From the NCBI RefSeq assembly GCF_000513195.1, contig NZ_CBVI010000023.1, forward strand, positions 62,001 to 126,000: a stretch of 64,000 nucleotides of DNA, written 5' to 3'. The notes beneath the pieces are model-generated. The model was not told the DNA's origin and searched no databases. It was given only the letters and a program-made list of their open reading frames with translations. This DNA is from Bacteroides timonensis. GTDB taxonomy: Bacteria; Bacteroidota; Bacteroidia; Bacteroidales; Bacteroidaceae. This document shows, in pieces, positions 16,582-25,993 of this stretch (position 1 is the stretch's first letter; every line of letters starts with the position of its first letter). The position numbers and the translations under genes were made by a program.

Positions 16582-18930
16582 ATGAAATCAACCCTCATCA
16601 CCTTCCTGTTCCTTTTCTGCTTTCTCCTGACCGGGAAAGCTCAAACCCAACAAGAAGTTTCCTATTTCCCTTTGCAAGACGTCAAGCTGTTGGAAAGCCC
16701 CTTCCTGCAAGCCCAACAGACTGACTTACATTACATCATGGCCATGGAGCCCGACCGCCTGCTCGCCCCTTTCCTGCGCGAAGCCGGACTGACGCCCAAA
16801 GCGCCAAGTTATACCAACTGGGAAAACACCGGACTGGACGGACACATCGGCGGACATTACATTTCCGCACTCTCTATGATGTATGCCGCTACCGGAGACA
16901 CAGCCATATACAATCGGCTGAACTATATGCTCGCCGAACTACATCGTGCACAGCAAGCCGTAGGCACCGGATTCATCGGAGGCACTCCCGGAAGCCTGCA
17001 ACTTTGGGAAGAAATTAAAGCCGGGAATATCCGTGCCGGAGGTTTCGACCTCAATGGCAAATGGGTACCCCTATACAATATACACAAGACTTATGCCGGA
17101 CTGCGCGACGCTTACCTCTATGCCGGAAGCGACCTTGCCCGCCAGATGTTAGTGACCCTCACTGACTGGATGATAGACATCACCGCAGGACTCACCGACC
17201 AGCAAATGCAAGACATGCTCCGCAGCGAACACGGAGGACTGAACGAAACTTTCGCTGATGTTGCCGAAATCACAGGTGACAAGAAATACCTGGAACTGGC
17301 ACGCCGCTTCTCCCATAAAGTGATTCTGGACCCTCTTGTGAAGGATGAAGACCGCCTGACAGGCATGCATGCCAATACACAGATACCGAAGGTTATCGGC
17401 TACAAACGTATCGCCGACCTCGCACAAGACCAGAACTGGGATCACGCCGCCCGCTTCTTCTGGAACACAGTGGTAAATCATCGTTCCGTCTGCATTGGTG
17501 GCAACAGTGTACGCGAACATTTTCATCCGGCAGACAATTTCACATCCATGCTCAATGATGTGCAAGGTCCGGAAACGTGTAATACTTACAACATGCTTCG
17601 CCTGACGAAGATGCTTTACCAGACTTCTCCCGACATTCGTTTTGCCGATTATTACGAACGTGCCCTATATAACCATATCCTTGCCTCGCAACAGCCCGAA
17701 AAGGGTGGATTTGTTTACTTCACCCCTATGCGTCCGGGACACTACCGCGTTTACTCGCAGCCGGAAACATCCATGTGGTGTTGCGTCGGTTCCGGATTGG
17801 AGAATCACACCAAATACGGAGAGTTTATTTACGCCCATGCAAAGGATACGCTGTATGTAAACCTCTTCATCCCCTCCCGTCTGACCTGGCAAGAGAAAAA
17901 GGTAACCCTGGTACAGGAAACCCGTTTCCCCGACGAAGAGCAAATCCGCTTCCGCGTGGAAAAGAGCAAGAAGAAAGCATTCAGCCTCAAACTCCGTTAC
18001 CCCTCCTGGGCTAAAGGCGCCAGTGTTTCCGTTAATGGAAAAGTACAGGAAACAAATGCCCAACCGGGAGAGTACCTGACCATCCACCGCAAATGGAAAG
18101 CCGGAGACGAAATCACACTGAATATGCCCATGCAGGTTGCCCTGGAGCAAATACCGGATCAGGAAAATTTCTATGCATTCATGTATGGCCCTATCGTACT
18201 TGCCAGCCCCACAGGGACAGAGAATATGGACGGGCTTTATGCAGATGACAGCCGTGGCGGACACATTGCCCATGGCAAACAGATTTCCATGCAAGAAATA
18301 CCGATGCTGATAGGTTCCGCCGCGTCTCTGCCTCAATCACTCCGGAAGATAAACGATGACTTGGTTGCATTTACTTATACCGGTAGTGTCTATCCGGCAC
18401 AGAAAGAAGCGCTGAAATTGATTCCCTTCTTCCGTCTTCACGATTCCCGTTATGCTGTTTATTTCCATCAGGTAACCGAAGCCGAAGTAGAAAGTATCCG
18501 CAAAGAAGTGGCATTGAGCGAGCGTAAAGCAATGGAACTTGCCAACCAGACTGTAGATCTCATTTTCCCCGGTGAACAACAGCCAGAATCGGATCATGGC
18601 ATTCTATATGAACAGGCAGAAACTGGAATCAATAAAGACCGTCACTTCCGGCGTGCCAAAGGTTGGTTCAGTTATAACCTCAAAGTAAAAGAGGAAGCCG
18701 CCCGGCTCATGATCACTGTACGGAAAGAGGATCATAACAAGGTAGCCATCCTTCTTAACAATGAAAAACTAACCGTTAGTCCTACGATCAGCAAACCTGA
18801 TAAAGAGGGTTTTATAACGATCTGTTATTCTTTACCCCAAAAGTTAAGTACAGGCAGCTATCCGATACGCTTCAGTCCCGACGGAACAGAGTGGACACCT
18901 GCTATTTATGAGGTCCGCTTACTCAAATAA
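16582..18930 (+). CDS. GH127 beta-L-arabinofuranosidase, periplasmic
   Basis: 782 aa with a cleavable signal peptide (LLTGKAQTQQ). Family DUF1680/GH127: PLQDVKLLESPFLQAQQTDLHYI, then the (alpha/alpha)6 barrel with TGLDGHIGGHYISALSMMYAATGD. The Glu-plus-three-Cys zinc site is intact: Glu331 and Cys333 in GPETCNTYNMLRL, and Cys400-Cys401 in SMWCCVGSGLENH. The catalytic nucleophile of characterised GH127 enzymes is a Cys of this site. C-terminal beta domains follow, longer than in short homologues. It should remove beta-L-arabinofuranose from arabinan or arabinoside fragments in the periplasm. It is co-directional with araB across the minisatellite. Confidence 0.92.
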   Translation: MKSTLITFLFLFCFLLTGKAQTQQEVSYFPLQDVKLLESPFLQAQQTDLHYIMAMEPDRLLAPFLREAGLTPKAPSYTNWENTGLDGHIGGHYISALSMMYAATGDTAIYNRLNYMLAELHRAQQAVGTGFIGGTPGSLQLWEEIKAGNIRAGGFDLNGKWVPLYNIHKTYAGLRDAYLYAGSDLARQMLVTLTDWMIDITAGLTDQQMQDMLRSEHGGLNETFADVAEITGDKKYLELARRFSHKVILDPLVKDEDRLTGMHANTQIPKVIGYKRIADLAQDQNWDHAARFFWNTVVNHRSVCIGGNSVREHFHPADNFTSMLNDVQGPETCNTYNMLRLTKMLYQTSPDIRFADYYERALYNHILASQQPEKGGFVYFTPMRPGHYRVYSQPETSMWCCVGSGLENHTKYGEFIYAHAKDTLYVNLFIPSRLTWQEKKVTLVQETRFPDEEQIRFRVEKSKKKAFSLKLRYPSWAKGASVSVNGKVQETNAQPGEYLTIHRKWKAGDEITLNMPMQVALEQIPDQENFYAFMYGPIVLASPTGTENMDGLYADDSRGGHIAHGKQISMQEIPMLIGSAASLPQSLRKINDDLVAFTYTGSVYPAQKEALKLIPFFRLHDSRYAVYFHQVTEAEVESIRKEVALSERKAMELANQTVDLIFPGEQQPESDHGILYEQAETGINKDRHFRRAKGWFSYNLKVKEEAARLMITVRKEDHNKVAILLNNEKLTVSPTISKPDKEGFITICYSLPQKLSTGSYPIRFSPDGTEWTPAIYEVRLLK

Positions 18931-18964
18931 TAACATTACAAACGTCATATAACTAATAACCATT

Positions 18965-20509
18965 ATGAGAAACAAATTATTATTCAGCAGCGTACTTTTA
19001 GCTGCATCCGTATCGCTGTCCGCACAAAAGAGTGCAACGATCACGCTTCATGCCGACCAAGGCACACAAGTTATTCCCAAAGAAATCTACGGCCAGTTTG
19101 CCGAACACCTCGGCACTTGCATCTATGGTGGACTTTGGGTAGGAGAAAATTCGGATATCCCCAATATCAAAGGTTATCGTACCGATGTATTCAATGCACT
19201 GAAAGAACTTCAGGTTCCCGTACTTCGTTGGCCGGGTGGCTGTTTTGCCGATGAATATCACTGGATGGACGGTATCGGGCCGAAAGAGAACCGCCCCAAA
19301 ATGGTAAACAATAACTGGGGAGGTACAATTGAAGACAACAGTTTCGGTACACATGAGTTCCTCAACCTCTGCGAAATGCTGGGTACTGAACCTTATATCA
19401 GCGGAAACGTAGGTAGTGGTACTGTAGAAGAACTGGCAAAATGGGTAGAATACATGACTTCCGAAGGAGATTCTCCGATGGCAAGACTTCGCCGCCAGAA
19501 CGGTCGTGACAAAGCATGGAAAGTGAAATACCTCGGTGTAGGCAACGAAAGCTGGGGCTGCGGCGGAAGCATGCGTCCTGAATATTACGCTGATTTGTAT
19601 CGCCGCTACTCCACCTACTGCCGCAACTACGACGGCAACCATCTGTTTAAGATTGCCAGTGGTGCCAGTGATTACGATTATAACTGGACTAAAGTCCTGA
19701 TGGATCGCGTAGGCGGACGTATGAACGGACTCTCTCTCCATTATTACACCGTAACCGGCTGGAGCGGAAGTAAAGGAGCAGCCACTAAGTTCGACAAAGA
19801 CGATTATTACTGGACAATGGGTAAGTGCCGTGAGATAGAAGACGTTATCAAAAAGCACTGCGACATCATGGACGAATATGATCCTAAAAAGCACGTAGCC
19901 CTTATGCTCGATGAGTGGGGTACCTGGTGGGACGAAGAACCCGGCACTATCCCAGGACACCTTTACCAACAGAATACCTTGCGTGACGCTTTCGTTGCAT
20001 CTCTGAGCTTCGACATCTTCCATAAATACACCGACCGTCTGAAAATGGCGAATATTGCCCAGATAGTGAATGTATTGCAATCCATGATCCTGACAAAAGG
20101 TAAAGACATGGTGCTGACTCCCACTTATTATGTATTCAAGATGTACAATGTACACCAGGATGCCACTTTCCTCCCACTCGATCTGAACTGCGAGATCATG
20201 GATGTACGCGATAATCGCAAAGTACCTATGGTAAGTGCCACAGCTTCTAAAGACAAGGACGGCAAAATTCACATCTCAATGTCTAATATCGATGCCGACA
20301 ATGCACAGGAAGTTACTATCAACCTGCCGGATGTGAAGGCTAAGAAAGCCGTTGGTGAAATCTTAACTTCTGCCAACCTGACGGATTACAACTCTTTTGA
20401 GAACCCTAATAATATAAAATTAGCTCCGTTCAAAGAGGTAAAAATCAATAAAAGCGTATTGAAGATAAAACTACCAGCCAAGTCTATTGTTACTATAGAG
20501 TTACAGTAA
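18965..20509 (+). CDS. GH51 alpha-L-arabinofuranosidase, periplasmic
   Basis: 514 aa with a signal peptide ending SVSLSAQ. A GH51 (clan GH-A) enzyme: [24 protein letters not shown] near residue 35, [17 protein letters not shown] near 90, acid/base Glu195 in [12 protein letters not shown], nucleophile Glu317 in [15 protein letters not shown], and a C-terminal beta-sandwich. It releases alpha-L-arabinofuranose from imported arabino-oligosaccharides. It starts 34 bases after the GH127 gene and probably shares its transcript. Periplasmic location follows from the signal peptide. Confidence 0.94.
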   Translation: MRNKLLFSSVLLAASVSLSAQKSATITLHADQGTQVIPKEIYGQFAEHLGTCIYGGLWVGENSDIPNIKGYRTDVFNALKELQVPVLRWPGGCFADEYHWMDGIGPKENRPKMVNNNWGGTIEDNSFGTHEFLNLCEMLGTEPYISGNVGSGTVEELAKWVEYMTSEGDSPMARLRRQNGRDKAWKVKYLGVGNESWGCGGSMRPEYYADLYRRYSTYCRNYDGNHLFKIASGASDYDYNWTKVLMDRVGGRMNGLSLHYYTVTGWSGSKGAATKFDKDDYYWTMGKCREIEDVIKKHCDIMDEYDPKKHVALMLDEWGTWWDEEPGTIPGHLYQQNTLRDAFVASLSFDIFHKYTDRLKMANIAQIVNVLQSMILTKGKDMVLTPTYYVFKMYNVHQDATFLPLDLNCEIMDVRDNRKVPMVSATASKDKDGKIHISMSNIDADNAQEVTINLPDVKAKKAVGEILTSANLTDYNSFENPNNIKLAPFKEVKINKSVLKIKLPAKSIVTIELQ

Positions 20510-20584
20510 AATCACCCCTAAAGACTTATTGTATTTAAAACGAAAAGCGGACGGAAAGGTCACGAAAAAAGAGGTTCTTTCTAT

Positions 20585-20615
20585 ATTGCGAATTACGCAT
20601 AAAGAGTTATCTTTG
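20585..20615 (+). promoter_or_regulatory. promoter for transketolase
   Basis: A consensus Bacteroides -7 box TATCTTTG lies at 20608-20615, with ATTG at 20585-20588 as a near -33 element (19-base spacing). The expected start near 20622 gives a leader of about 64 bases to the tkt ATG. This lets tkt be transcribed independently of the ara operon. Confidence 0.75.
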
Positions 20616-20685
20616 TCGCTGTTAAAATTAACAAGTGACACTTCAACCTGCTTTATTATAGTATTCAAATCAAATAAATATCAAT

Positions 20686-22695
20686 ATGAACGACAACAAA
20701 CTTATGAACCGTGCAGCGGATAATATCCGTATCCTCGCTGCTTCTATGGTTGAGAAAGCTAATTCCGGTCACCCGGGCGGTGCCATGGGCGGTGCCGATT
20801 TTGTGAACGTACTCTTCTCTGAGTTTCTGGTGTATGATCCCGAAAATCCGGCATGGGAAGGTCGTGACCGCTTCTTCCTGGACCCGGGTCACATGTCACC
20901 GATGCTCTACTCTCAGTTGGCATTGACAGGCAAATTCACACTGGATGAATTGAAGGAGTTTCGCCAATGGGACAGTCCTACCCCGGGGCACCCTGAACGC
21001 GACATCATGCGTGGTATTGAAAACACTTCCGGTCCGCTCGGCCAAGGTCATACTTTCGCAGTGGGTGCAGCTATCGCAGCTAAATTCATGAAAGCCCGTT
21101 TCGAAGAAGTGATGCAGCAAACCATCTACGCTTATATTTCGGACGGTGGTGTACAGGAAGAAATTTCTCAGGGTGCAGGCCGTATCGCAGGTGCACTGGG
21201 ACTGGATAACCTCATCATGTTCTATGATGCCAATGACATTCAGCTTTCTACTGAAACCAAAGACGTAACCATCGAAGATACTGCCAAGAAATACGAAGCT
21301 TGGGGCTGGAAGGTAATCAAGATCAACGGTAATGATCCCGATGCTATCCGTGGCGCTTTGAACGAAGCGAAAGCAGAAAACGAACGTCCGACCCTGATTA
21401 TCGGTCATACCGTAATGGGTAAGGGTGCACGCAAGGCAGATGGTAGCAGCTACGAAGCTAACTGTGCGACTCACGGTGCTCCTCTGGGTGGTGATGCTTA
21501 TGTAAATACCATCAAGAACCTGGGTGGCGATCCGACGAATCCATTCGTAATCTTCCCCGAAGTGAAGGAACTGTACGCAAAGCGTGCTGCCGAACTGAAA
21601 GAAATTATGGCTAAGAAATATGCCGCTAAATCAGAATGGGCAAAGGCTAATCCTGAAAAGGCTGCCAAACTCGACCTGTTCTTCTCCGGTAAAGCTCCTG
21701 AAGTAAACTGGGCAGCTATCGAGCAAAAAGCAGGTGCTGCTACACGTGCTGCATCAGCTACCGTATTGGGCGCTCTTGCTACTCAGGTAGAAAACATGAT
21801 CGTTGCTTCCGCCGACCTTTCAAACTCTGATAAGACAGACGGCTTCCTAAAAAAGACGCATGCTTTCAAAAAAGGTGATTTCAGCGGTGCATTCTTCCAG
21901 GCTGGTGTTGCCGAACTGACTATGGCTTGCTGCTGTATCGGTATGGCACTGCATGGTGGTGTAATCCCTGCTTGCGGAACATTCTTCGTATTCTCTGACT
22001 ATATGAAACCTGCCGTACGTATGGCTGCACTGATGGAAGTTCCCGTGAAGTTCATTTGGACACACGATGCATTCCGTGTAGGCGAAGACGGTCCTACTCA
22101 TGAACCGGTAGAACAGGAAGCTCAGATCCGTCTGATGGAAAAACTGAAAAACCACAAAGGACACAACTCTATGTTGGTTCTTCGTCCGGCAGATGCAGAA
22201 GAAACAACAATTGCATGGAAACTGGCTATGGAGAATACTACTACTCCGACCGGTTTGATCTTCTCTCGTCAGGATATCGCTATGCTGCCCGCTGGAAATG
22301 ACTACTCTCAGGCTGCTAAGGGTGCTTACATCGTAGCTGGTTCTGATGAGAACCCGGATGTAATATTGGTAGCCTCGGGTTCAGAAGTATCTACGCTGGT
22401 GGCAGGAACCGAATTGTTGCGCAAAGACGGCGTGAAAGTACGTATCGTATCTGCTCCTTCCGAAGGTTTGTTCCGTAGCCAGGCTCCGGGATATCAGGAA
22501 GGTGTTATCCCAGCTGATGCCAAAGTCTTCGGTCTGACAGCCGGTCTGCCTGTAAACCTGCAAGGTTTGGTAGGTGCTCACGGCAAAGTTTGGGGATTGG
22601 AATCTTTCGGTTTCTCAGCTCCTTACAAAGTACTGGATCAGAAGTTAGGTTTTACTGCTGAAAATGTTTATAAGCAAGTAAAAGCAATGTTATAA
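20686..22695 (+). CDS. tkt: transketolase
   Basis: 669 aa, normal length. It transfers two-carbon units between xylulose-5-phosphate and aldose phosphates using thiamine diphosphate. Visible blocks: KANSGHPGGAMGGADFVNVLFSE near residue 25, GPLGQGHTFAVGAAIAAK (about 105-125), the TPP/metal motif ISDGGVQEEISQGAGRIAGALGLDNLIMFYDAND (about 145-180), TLIIGHTVMGKGA, and a pyrimidine domain with AFRVGEDGPTHEPVEQEAQIRLM (about 460-485). It takes up xylulose-5-phosphate made by AraA/B/D. It has its own promoter, and rpiB follows across a hairpin gap. Confidence 0.96.
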   Translation: MNDNKLMNRAADNIRILAASMVEKANSGHPGGAMGGADFVNVLFSEFLVYDPENPAWEGRDRFFLDPGHMSPMLYSQLALTGKFTLDELKEFRQWDSPTPGHPERDIMRGIENTSGPLGQGHTFAVGAAIAAKFMKARFEEVMQQTIYAYISDGGVQEEISQGAGRIAGALGLDNLIMFYDANDIQLSTETKDVTIEDTAKKYEAWGWKVIKINGNDPDAIRGALNEAKAENERPTLIIGHTVMGKGARKADGSSYEANCATHGAPLGGDAYVNTIKNLGGDPTNPFVIFPEVKELYAKRAAELKEIMAKKYAAKSEWAKANPEKAAKLDLFFSGKAPEVNWAAIEQKAGAATRAASATVLGALATQVENMIVASADLSNSDKTDGFLKKTHAFKKGDFSGAFFQAGVAELTMACCCIGMALHGGVIPACGTFFVFSDYMKPAVRMAALMEVPVKFIWTHDAFRVGEDGPTHEPVEQEAQIRLMEKLKNHKGHNSMLVLRPADAEETTIAWKLAMENTTTPTGLIFSRQDIAMLPAGNDYSQAAKGAYIVAGSDENPDVILVASGSEVSTLVAGTELLRKDGVKVRIVSAPSEGLFRSQAPGYQEGVIPADAKVFGLTAGLPVNLQGLVGAHGKVWGLESFGFSAPYKVLDQKLGFTAENVYKQVKAML

Positions 22696-22726
22696 AAAGC
22701 CCTGGTGCATACCGGGCGAATGATTA

Positions 22727-22764
22727 TTCGCCCCTACAGGTTGTAACAGGCTTGTAGGGGCGAA
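22727..22764. repeat. hairpin between tkt and rpiB
   Basis: Arms TTCGCCCCTACA (22727-22738) and TGTAGGGGCGAA (22753-22764) are perfectly complementary over 12 bases with a 14-base loop, followed by AATATTTTTC. It may be a weak terminator or attenuator. Similar CGCCCCTAC palindromes are common dispersed repeats in bacterial genomes. Confidence 0.75.
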
Positions 22765-22823
22765 ATATTTTTCACTTGGTATTCCATTATAGAGCCTCTA
22801 AATCAATCATACTACAACAGAAA

Positions 22824-23258
22824 ATGAAAACAATTGGAATTTGTTCCGACCACGCCGGATTTGAATTGAAACAATACGTCAAGGGGTGGTTGGAAACTAA
22901 AGGATGGGCATACAAAGACTTCGGAACCTATACAACGGAGAGCTGTGACTATGCAGATTTTGCTCATCCCTTGGCATTATCCGTTGAAGCCGGAGAGTGT
23001 TACCCGGGTATTGCTATCTGCGGAAGTGGTGAAGGTATCAGCATGACACTGAACAAACATCAGGGCATTCGTGCTGCGCTTTGCTGGACAGCGGAAATAG
23101 CTCATCTGGCTCGCCAGCATAATGATGCCAATGTACTCGTCATGCCGGGACGCTTTATCAGCACAGAAGAAGCTGACATGATTATGAGAGAATTCTTCAG
23201 CACACAGTTTGAGGGAGGACGTCATCAAAAGCGTATTGATAAGATACCAGTGAAATAA
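22824..23258 (+). CDS. rpiB: ribose-5-phosphate isomerase B
   Basis: 144 aa from the ATG at 22824 (MKTIGICSDHAGFELKQYV). An in-frame ATG at 22776 would add 16 residues that overlap the hairpin flank and match no RpiB start. The family is clear from SDHAGFELK, CDYADFAHPLALSVEAGE, the active-site Cys in GIAICGSGEGISMTLNKHQGIRAALC (about 70) and HNDANVLVMPGRFIS. It interconverts ribose-5-P and ribulose-5-P. With tkt it completes the non-oxidative pentose phosphate steps after arabinose catabolism. Confidence 0.95.
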   Translation: MKTIGICSDHAGFELKQYVKGWLETKGWAYKDFGTYTTESCDYADFAHPLALSVEAGECYPGIAICGSGEGISMTLNKHQGIRAALCWTAEIAHLARQHNDANVLVMPGRFISTEEADMIMREFFSTQFEGGRHQKRIDKIPVK

Positions 23259-23310
23259 TGGTAGGTTATCAGTACAAGTAGCTTCTAAAAGAATATCTAA
23301 GAAGAAAAAT

Positions 23311-23371
23311 ATCGGTCTGTATATGCTGCGGGAAACGCATTCCCGGGTTACAGACCGATTTGCTTTTTCAT
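23311..23371 (+). terminator. terminator after rpiB
   Basis: Arms ATCGGTCTGTA (23311-23321) and TACAGACCGAT (23349-23359) are perfect over 11 bases, with an inner GGGAA/TTCCC stem. The T-rich TTGCTTTTTCATTTT follows. Confidence 0.85.
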
Positions 23372-23411
23372 TTTATAACTACCAACTATTTATAATTCAA
23401 CATTTTTATAG

Positions 23412-23419
23412 TAAGTTTG
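23412..23419 (+). promoter_or_regulatory. promoter -7 box for the zeta-like kinase gene
   Basis: TAAGTTTG matches the Bacteroides -7 consensus TAnnTTTG. The expected start near 23426 leaves a leader of about 17 bases before the ATG at 23443, which supports that start over the in-frame ATG at 23323. No clear TTTG -33 element is seen. Confidence 0.6.
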
Positions 23420-23442
23420 CAACGGAAAGTAATACGAAGAGT

Positions 23443-24024
23443 ATGGATAGCGATAAGCAGCTTTATATTATCAGTGGGTGTAATGGAGCCGGAAAGACGA
23501 CTGCATCGTATACTGTATTACCTGAGGTACTGCAATGCAAGGAGTTCGTCAATGCCGACGAAATAGCGCGCGGCCTCTCCCCTTTCAACCCGGCGAACGT
23601 GGCCATCGAAGCCGGACGACTGATGCTGCAACGCATTGACGAATTACTGAAGAACAAAGAAAACTTTTCTATTGAAACTACCCTCGCCACACGTTCTTAT
23701 ATCCGCCTTGTCAACCAAGCACAAAAGCAGGGTTATAAGGTTAGCCTGATTTACTTCTGGCTGAACTCTCCGGAACTGGCCGTGGAACGTGTTGCACAAC
23801 GTGTCAGCAATGGCGGGCACGATATCCCCAAAGAAACTGTCCTGCGCCGCTATCAGGCAGGAATCAACAATCTGTTTGATATTTATATGCCTCAAGTGGA
23901 TTATTGGCTGCTGGCTGATAATAGCCATACCCCACGCGTCATTGTTGCAGAAGGCGGACGTGACATGGCAACCGAAGTACATGATGTGAAACTCTTTAAC
24001 ACCATACAAAATTATGTCAAATGA
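23443..24024 (+). CDS. zeta-toxin-like P-loop kinase
   Basis: 193 aa from the ATG at 23443. The longer frame from 23323 runs through the rpiB terminator and is rejected. Walker A GCNGAGKTT at residues 12-20; FVNADEIARGLSPFNPANVAIEAGRLM (about 35-60) carries the substrate Asp typical of zeta/AAA_33 kinases; then NFSIETTLATRSYI and LIYFWLNSPELAVERVAQRVSNGGHDIP. Plasmid zeta toxins phosphorylate UDP-N-acetylglucosamine and are held by an epsilon antitoxin. Chromosomal relatives of this size may do so or have other small-molecule substrates. No epsilon homologue is visible, but a 63-aa gene overlaps its 3' end by 11 bases. Confidence 0.82.
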   Translation: MDSDKQLYIISGCNGAGKTTASYTVLPEVLQCKEFVNADEIARGLSPFNPANVAIEAGRLMLQRIDELLKNKENFSIETTLATRSYIRLVNQAQKQGYKVSLIYFWLNSPELAVERVAQRVSNGGHDIPKETVLRRYQAGINNLFDIYMPQVDYWLLADNSHTPRVIVAEGGRDMATEVHDVKLFNTIQNYVK

Positions 24025-24205
24025 TGAGAGAAAAGAATTGAGCCGTAAACTACACTACGGATTGGCGCTTGCCGAACGGAGAATGCTCGAAGAAAAAGCT
24101 TTGCGCAACGAGGACGTGATACAGGGCACGCCCGACGGAAAAATCAAAGCCGTACCGGCCCGGCGATTACTACGGAAAATGTATAAGGAAACTCCGGATA
24201 AGTAA
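24014..24205 (+). CDS. 63-aa partner protein of the zeta-like kinase (candidate antitoxin or regulator)
   Basis: ATG at 24014 inside the end of the kinase gene (11-base overlap), so translation is probably coupled. The sequence is helical and charged (RKELSRKLHYGLALAERRM, then EEKALRNEDVIQGTPDGK and VPARRLLRKMY). It has no signal peptide or membrane helix and I recognise no named domain. The tight overlap with a putative toxic kinase suggests an antitoxin or cofactor; this is inference. Confidence 0.7.
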   Translation: MSNDERKELSRKLHYGLALAERRMLEEKALRNEDVIQGTPDGKIKAVPARRLLRKMYKETPDK

Positions 24206-24240
24206 TCAAAAGCCTATAAAGTCATACCAATAACAACGGT

Positions 24241-24285
24241 CCGCATCAAAGGGAATATCTTCTCTGAGATGCGGGCTGGTTTGTT
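24241..24285 (+). terminator. probable terminator after the kinase/partner pair
   Basis: CCGCATC (24241-24247) pairs with GATGCGG (24268-24274), followed by GCTGGTTTGTTT. The stem is short and the T-run broken, so termination may be partial. Confidence 0.5.
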
Positions 24286-24345
24286 TAAGCTACAAAATCA
24301 ATCAACCCCGTCAAATATTACACATTTTCTGTCAAAATCTCATCC

Positions 24346-24374
24346 TTGGCAACAGGACACTTCGCCTATCTTTG
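24346..24374 (+). promoter_or_regulatory. promoter for the GH28 gene
   Basis: The -7 box TATCTTTG at 24367-24374 is a perfect consensus match. TTGG at 24346-24349 is a plausible -33 element (17-base spacing). The leader to the ATG at 24420 is about 40 bases. Confidence 0.7.
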
Positions 24375-24419
24375 CCACAGATAAGTCTAAATAACCATTA
24401 ACAAAGAAACAGAAAACGC

Positions 24420-25823
24420 ATGAAAAAAGTACTCGGAATTATTTCCCTGCTTCTCTCGGCCACATTGGCAACAGCCAACTCGATAGATTTCGATAAGGCT
24501 TTCAAGGAGAGTGCAAAGATTGAAAAGCAAATCAAGAAAACATCTTTCCCAAAACAGACGTATCTCATTACGGACTTTGGTGCCAAGCCCGACACCCCGG
24601 ATACTCCCTGTCATGAGGCAATCAACCAAGCTATCGTTACATGTTGCCTGAATGGTGGTGGTACGGTTGTAGTTCCCAAAGGTACATTCTACACAGGTCC
24701 CATCACACTGAAAAGCAACGTCAACTTTCATGTAGAAGAAGGAGCCGTATTGAAATTTTCAACTGACCAGAGCCTCTACTTTCCCGGAGTTATCACCCGT
24801 TGGGAAGGAATAGACTGCTATAATGCCCGCCCGTTGATTTATGCATACGGTGAAACAAATATCGCCATCACCGGTAAAGGGACTATCGACGGACAAGGCT
24901 CCAACGAAACCTGGTGGCCTATGTGTGGCGCCCCCCGCTATGGCTGGAAAGAGGGCATGGTGGCACAACGCAACGGAGGACGGGAACGCCTGCTGATGTA
25001 CGGTGAAACCTCCACTCCTATTTATAAACGTGTAATGACACCTGAAGACGGATTACGTCCGCAACTTATCAACCTGTACTCATGTAATACAGTGCTGATA
25101 GAAGATGTAACTTTATTGAATTCCCCTTTCTGGGTTATTCATCCGCTATTCTGCGAAAGCCTTACCGTACGCGGCGTATACGTTTATAATCGCGGTCCCA
25201 ATGGCGATGGCTGCGACCCTGAATCCTGCAAAAATGTATTGATAGAGAACTGTACCTTCGATACCGGAGATGACTGTATTGCTATCAAGTCCGGACGTAA
25301 CCAGGACGGACGTAAATGGGGTATTCCCAGCGAGAACATCATTGTACGCGGCTGTTATATGAAAAAAGGACATGGCGGTGTAGTCATCGGTAGCGAAATC
25401 TCCGGCGGGTACCGCAACCTGTATGTAGAAAACTGTAAGATGGATAGCCCGGACCTCGACCGTGTTATCCGCATCAAGACCAGCACCTGCCGCGGCGGAC
25501 TGATTGAAAATGTGTTCGTGCGTAACGTCACCGTAGGCCAGTGTCGCGAAGCCGTGCTGCGCATCAACCTGCAATACGAAAACCGTGAGAACTGTAACCG
25601 CGGTTTTACTCCTACTGTCCGCAACGTTCACCTAAAGAATGTAACCTGCGAAAAGAGCAAACTTGGTATCCTTATTATCGGTCTCGACGACGATGATCAT
25701 GTGTACAATATCAGCGTTGAAGACTCCCACTTTAATAATGTTGCCAAAGATGGAAATGACATAAAAGGAGCTAAAGACGTTACGTTCAAAAATCTCTATA
25801 TAAATGGAAAACTTGTAAAGTAG
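24420..25823 (+). CDS. GH28 polygalacturonase-like glycosidase
   Basis: 467 aa with a signal peptide (LLLSATLATANS) and a right-handed beta-helix with GH28 motifs in order: GPNGDGCDPESCKNVLIENC (about 258-278), FDTGDDCIAIKSGRNQDGR (the catalytic Asp pair, about 280), KKGHGGVVIGSEISGG (catalytic His, about 317) and DRVIRIKTSTCRGG (substrate Arg-Ile-Lys). It hydrolyses alpha-galacturonic bonds in pectin or rhamnogalacturonan. Arabinan is a side chain of rhamnogalacturonan, so its position after the arabinose genes makes sense, but it has its own promoter and terminator. Exact substrate cannot be set from sequence. Confidence 0.92.
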   Translation: MKKVLGIISLLLSATLATANSIDFDKAFKESAKIEKQIKKTSFPKQTYLITDFGAKPDTPDTPCHEAINQAIVTCCLNGGGTVVVPKGTFYTGPITLKSNVNFHVEEGAVLKFSTDQSLYFPGVITRWEGIDCYNARPLIYAYGETNIAITGKGTIDGQGSNETWWPMCGAPRYGWKEGMVAQRNGGRERLLMYGETSTPIYKRVMTPEDGLRPQLINLYSCNTVLIEDVTLLNSPFWVIHPLFCESLTVRGVYVYNRGPNGDGCDPESCKNVLIENCTFDTGDDCIAIKSGRNQDGRKWGIPSENIIVRGCYMKKGHGGVVIGSEISGGYRNLYVENCKMDSPDLDRVIRIKTSTCRGGLIENVFVRNVTVGQCREAVLRINLQYENRENCNRGFTPTVRNVHLKNVTCEKSKLGILIIGLDDDDHVYNISVEDSHFNNVAKDGNDIKGAKDVTFKNLYINGKLVK

Positions 25824-25848
25824 CAAAACCACATTTTACATCATATAC

Positions 25849-25900
25849 GCCCGAAGTTGTGACATTCTGACAGAATTTCATTCAACTTCGGGCTTCTTAT
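25849..25900 (+). terminator. terminator after the GH28 gene
   Basis: GCCCGAAGTTG (25849-25859) pairs perfectly with CAACTTCGGGC (25883-25893), followed by TTCTTATTT. Confidence 0.85.
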
Positions 25901-25956
25901 TTCCCCATTTTTCTTATTTTTCACAGAATACTTGTTCGTTGTCTCTAAATAAAAAC

Positions 25957-25964
25957 TATCTTTG
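25957..25964 (+). promoter_or_regulatory. promoter -7 box for the 2-oxoacid:ferredoxin oxidoreductase operon
   Basis: TATCTTTG is a perfect -7 consensus. TTG-containing sequence near 25932-25941 could serve as -33. The start near 25971 leaves about 23 bases before the ATG at 25994. Confidence 0.7.
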
Positions 25965-25993
25965 TATTCCAATAATCCGGAACTCAATACGAT

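Noticed and set aside
16252..16724. Overlapping open frames on both strands across the 23-bp repeats
   Set aside because: They exist because a 23-base unit without stops stays open in several frames. The predicted proteins are pure repeats and overlap the GH127 start.
18998..20272. 424-aa open frame antisense to GH51
   Set aside because: Shadow of a well-supported glycosidase gene; no recognisable domain.
20529..20723. 64-aa open frame between GH51 and tkt
   Set aside because: It runs through the tkt promoter and overlaps the tkt start in another frame; composition is that of AT-rich spacer.
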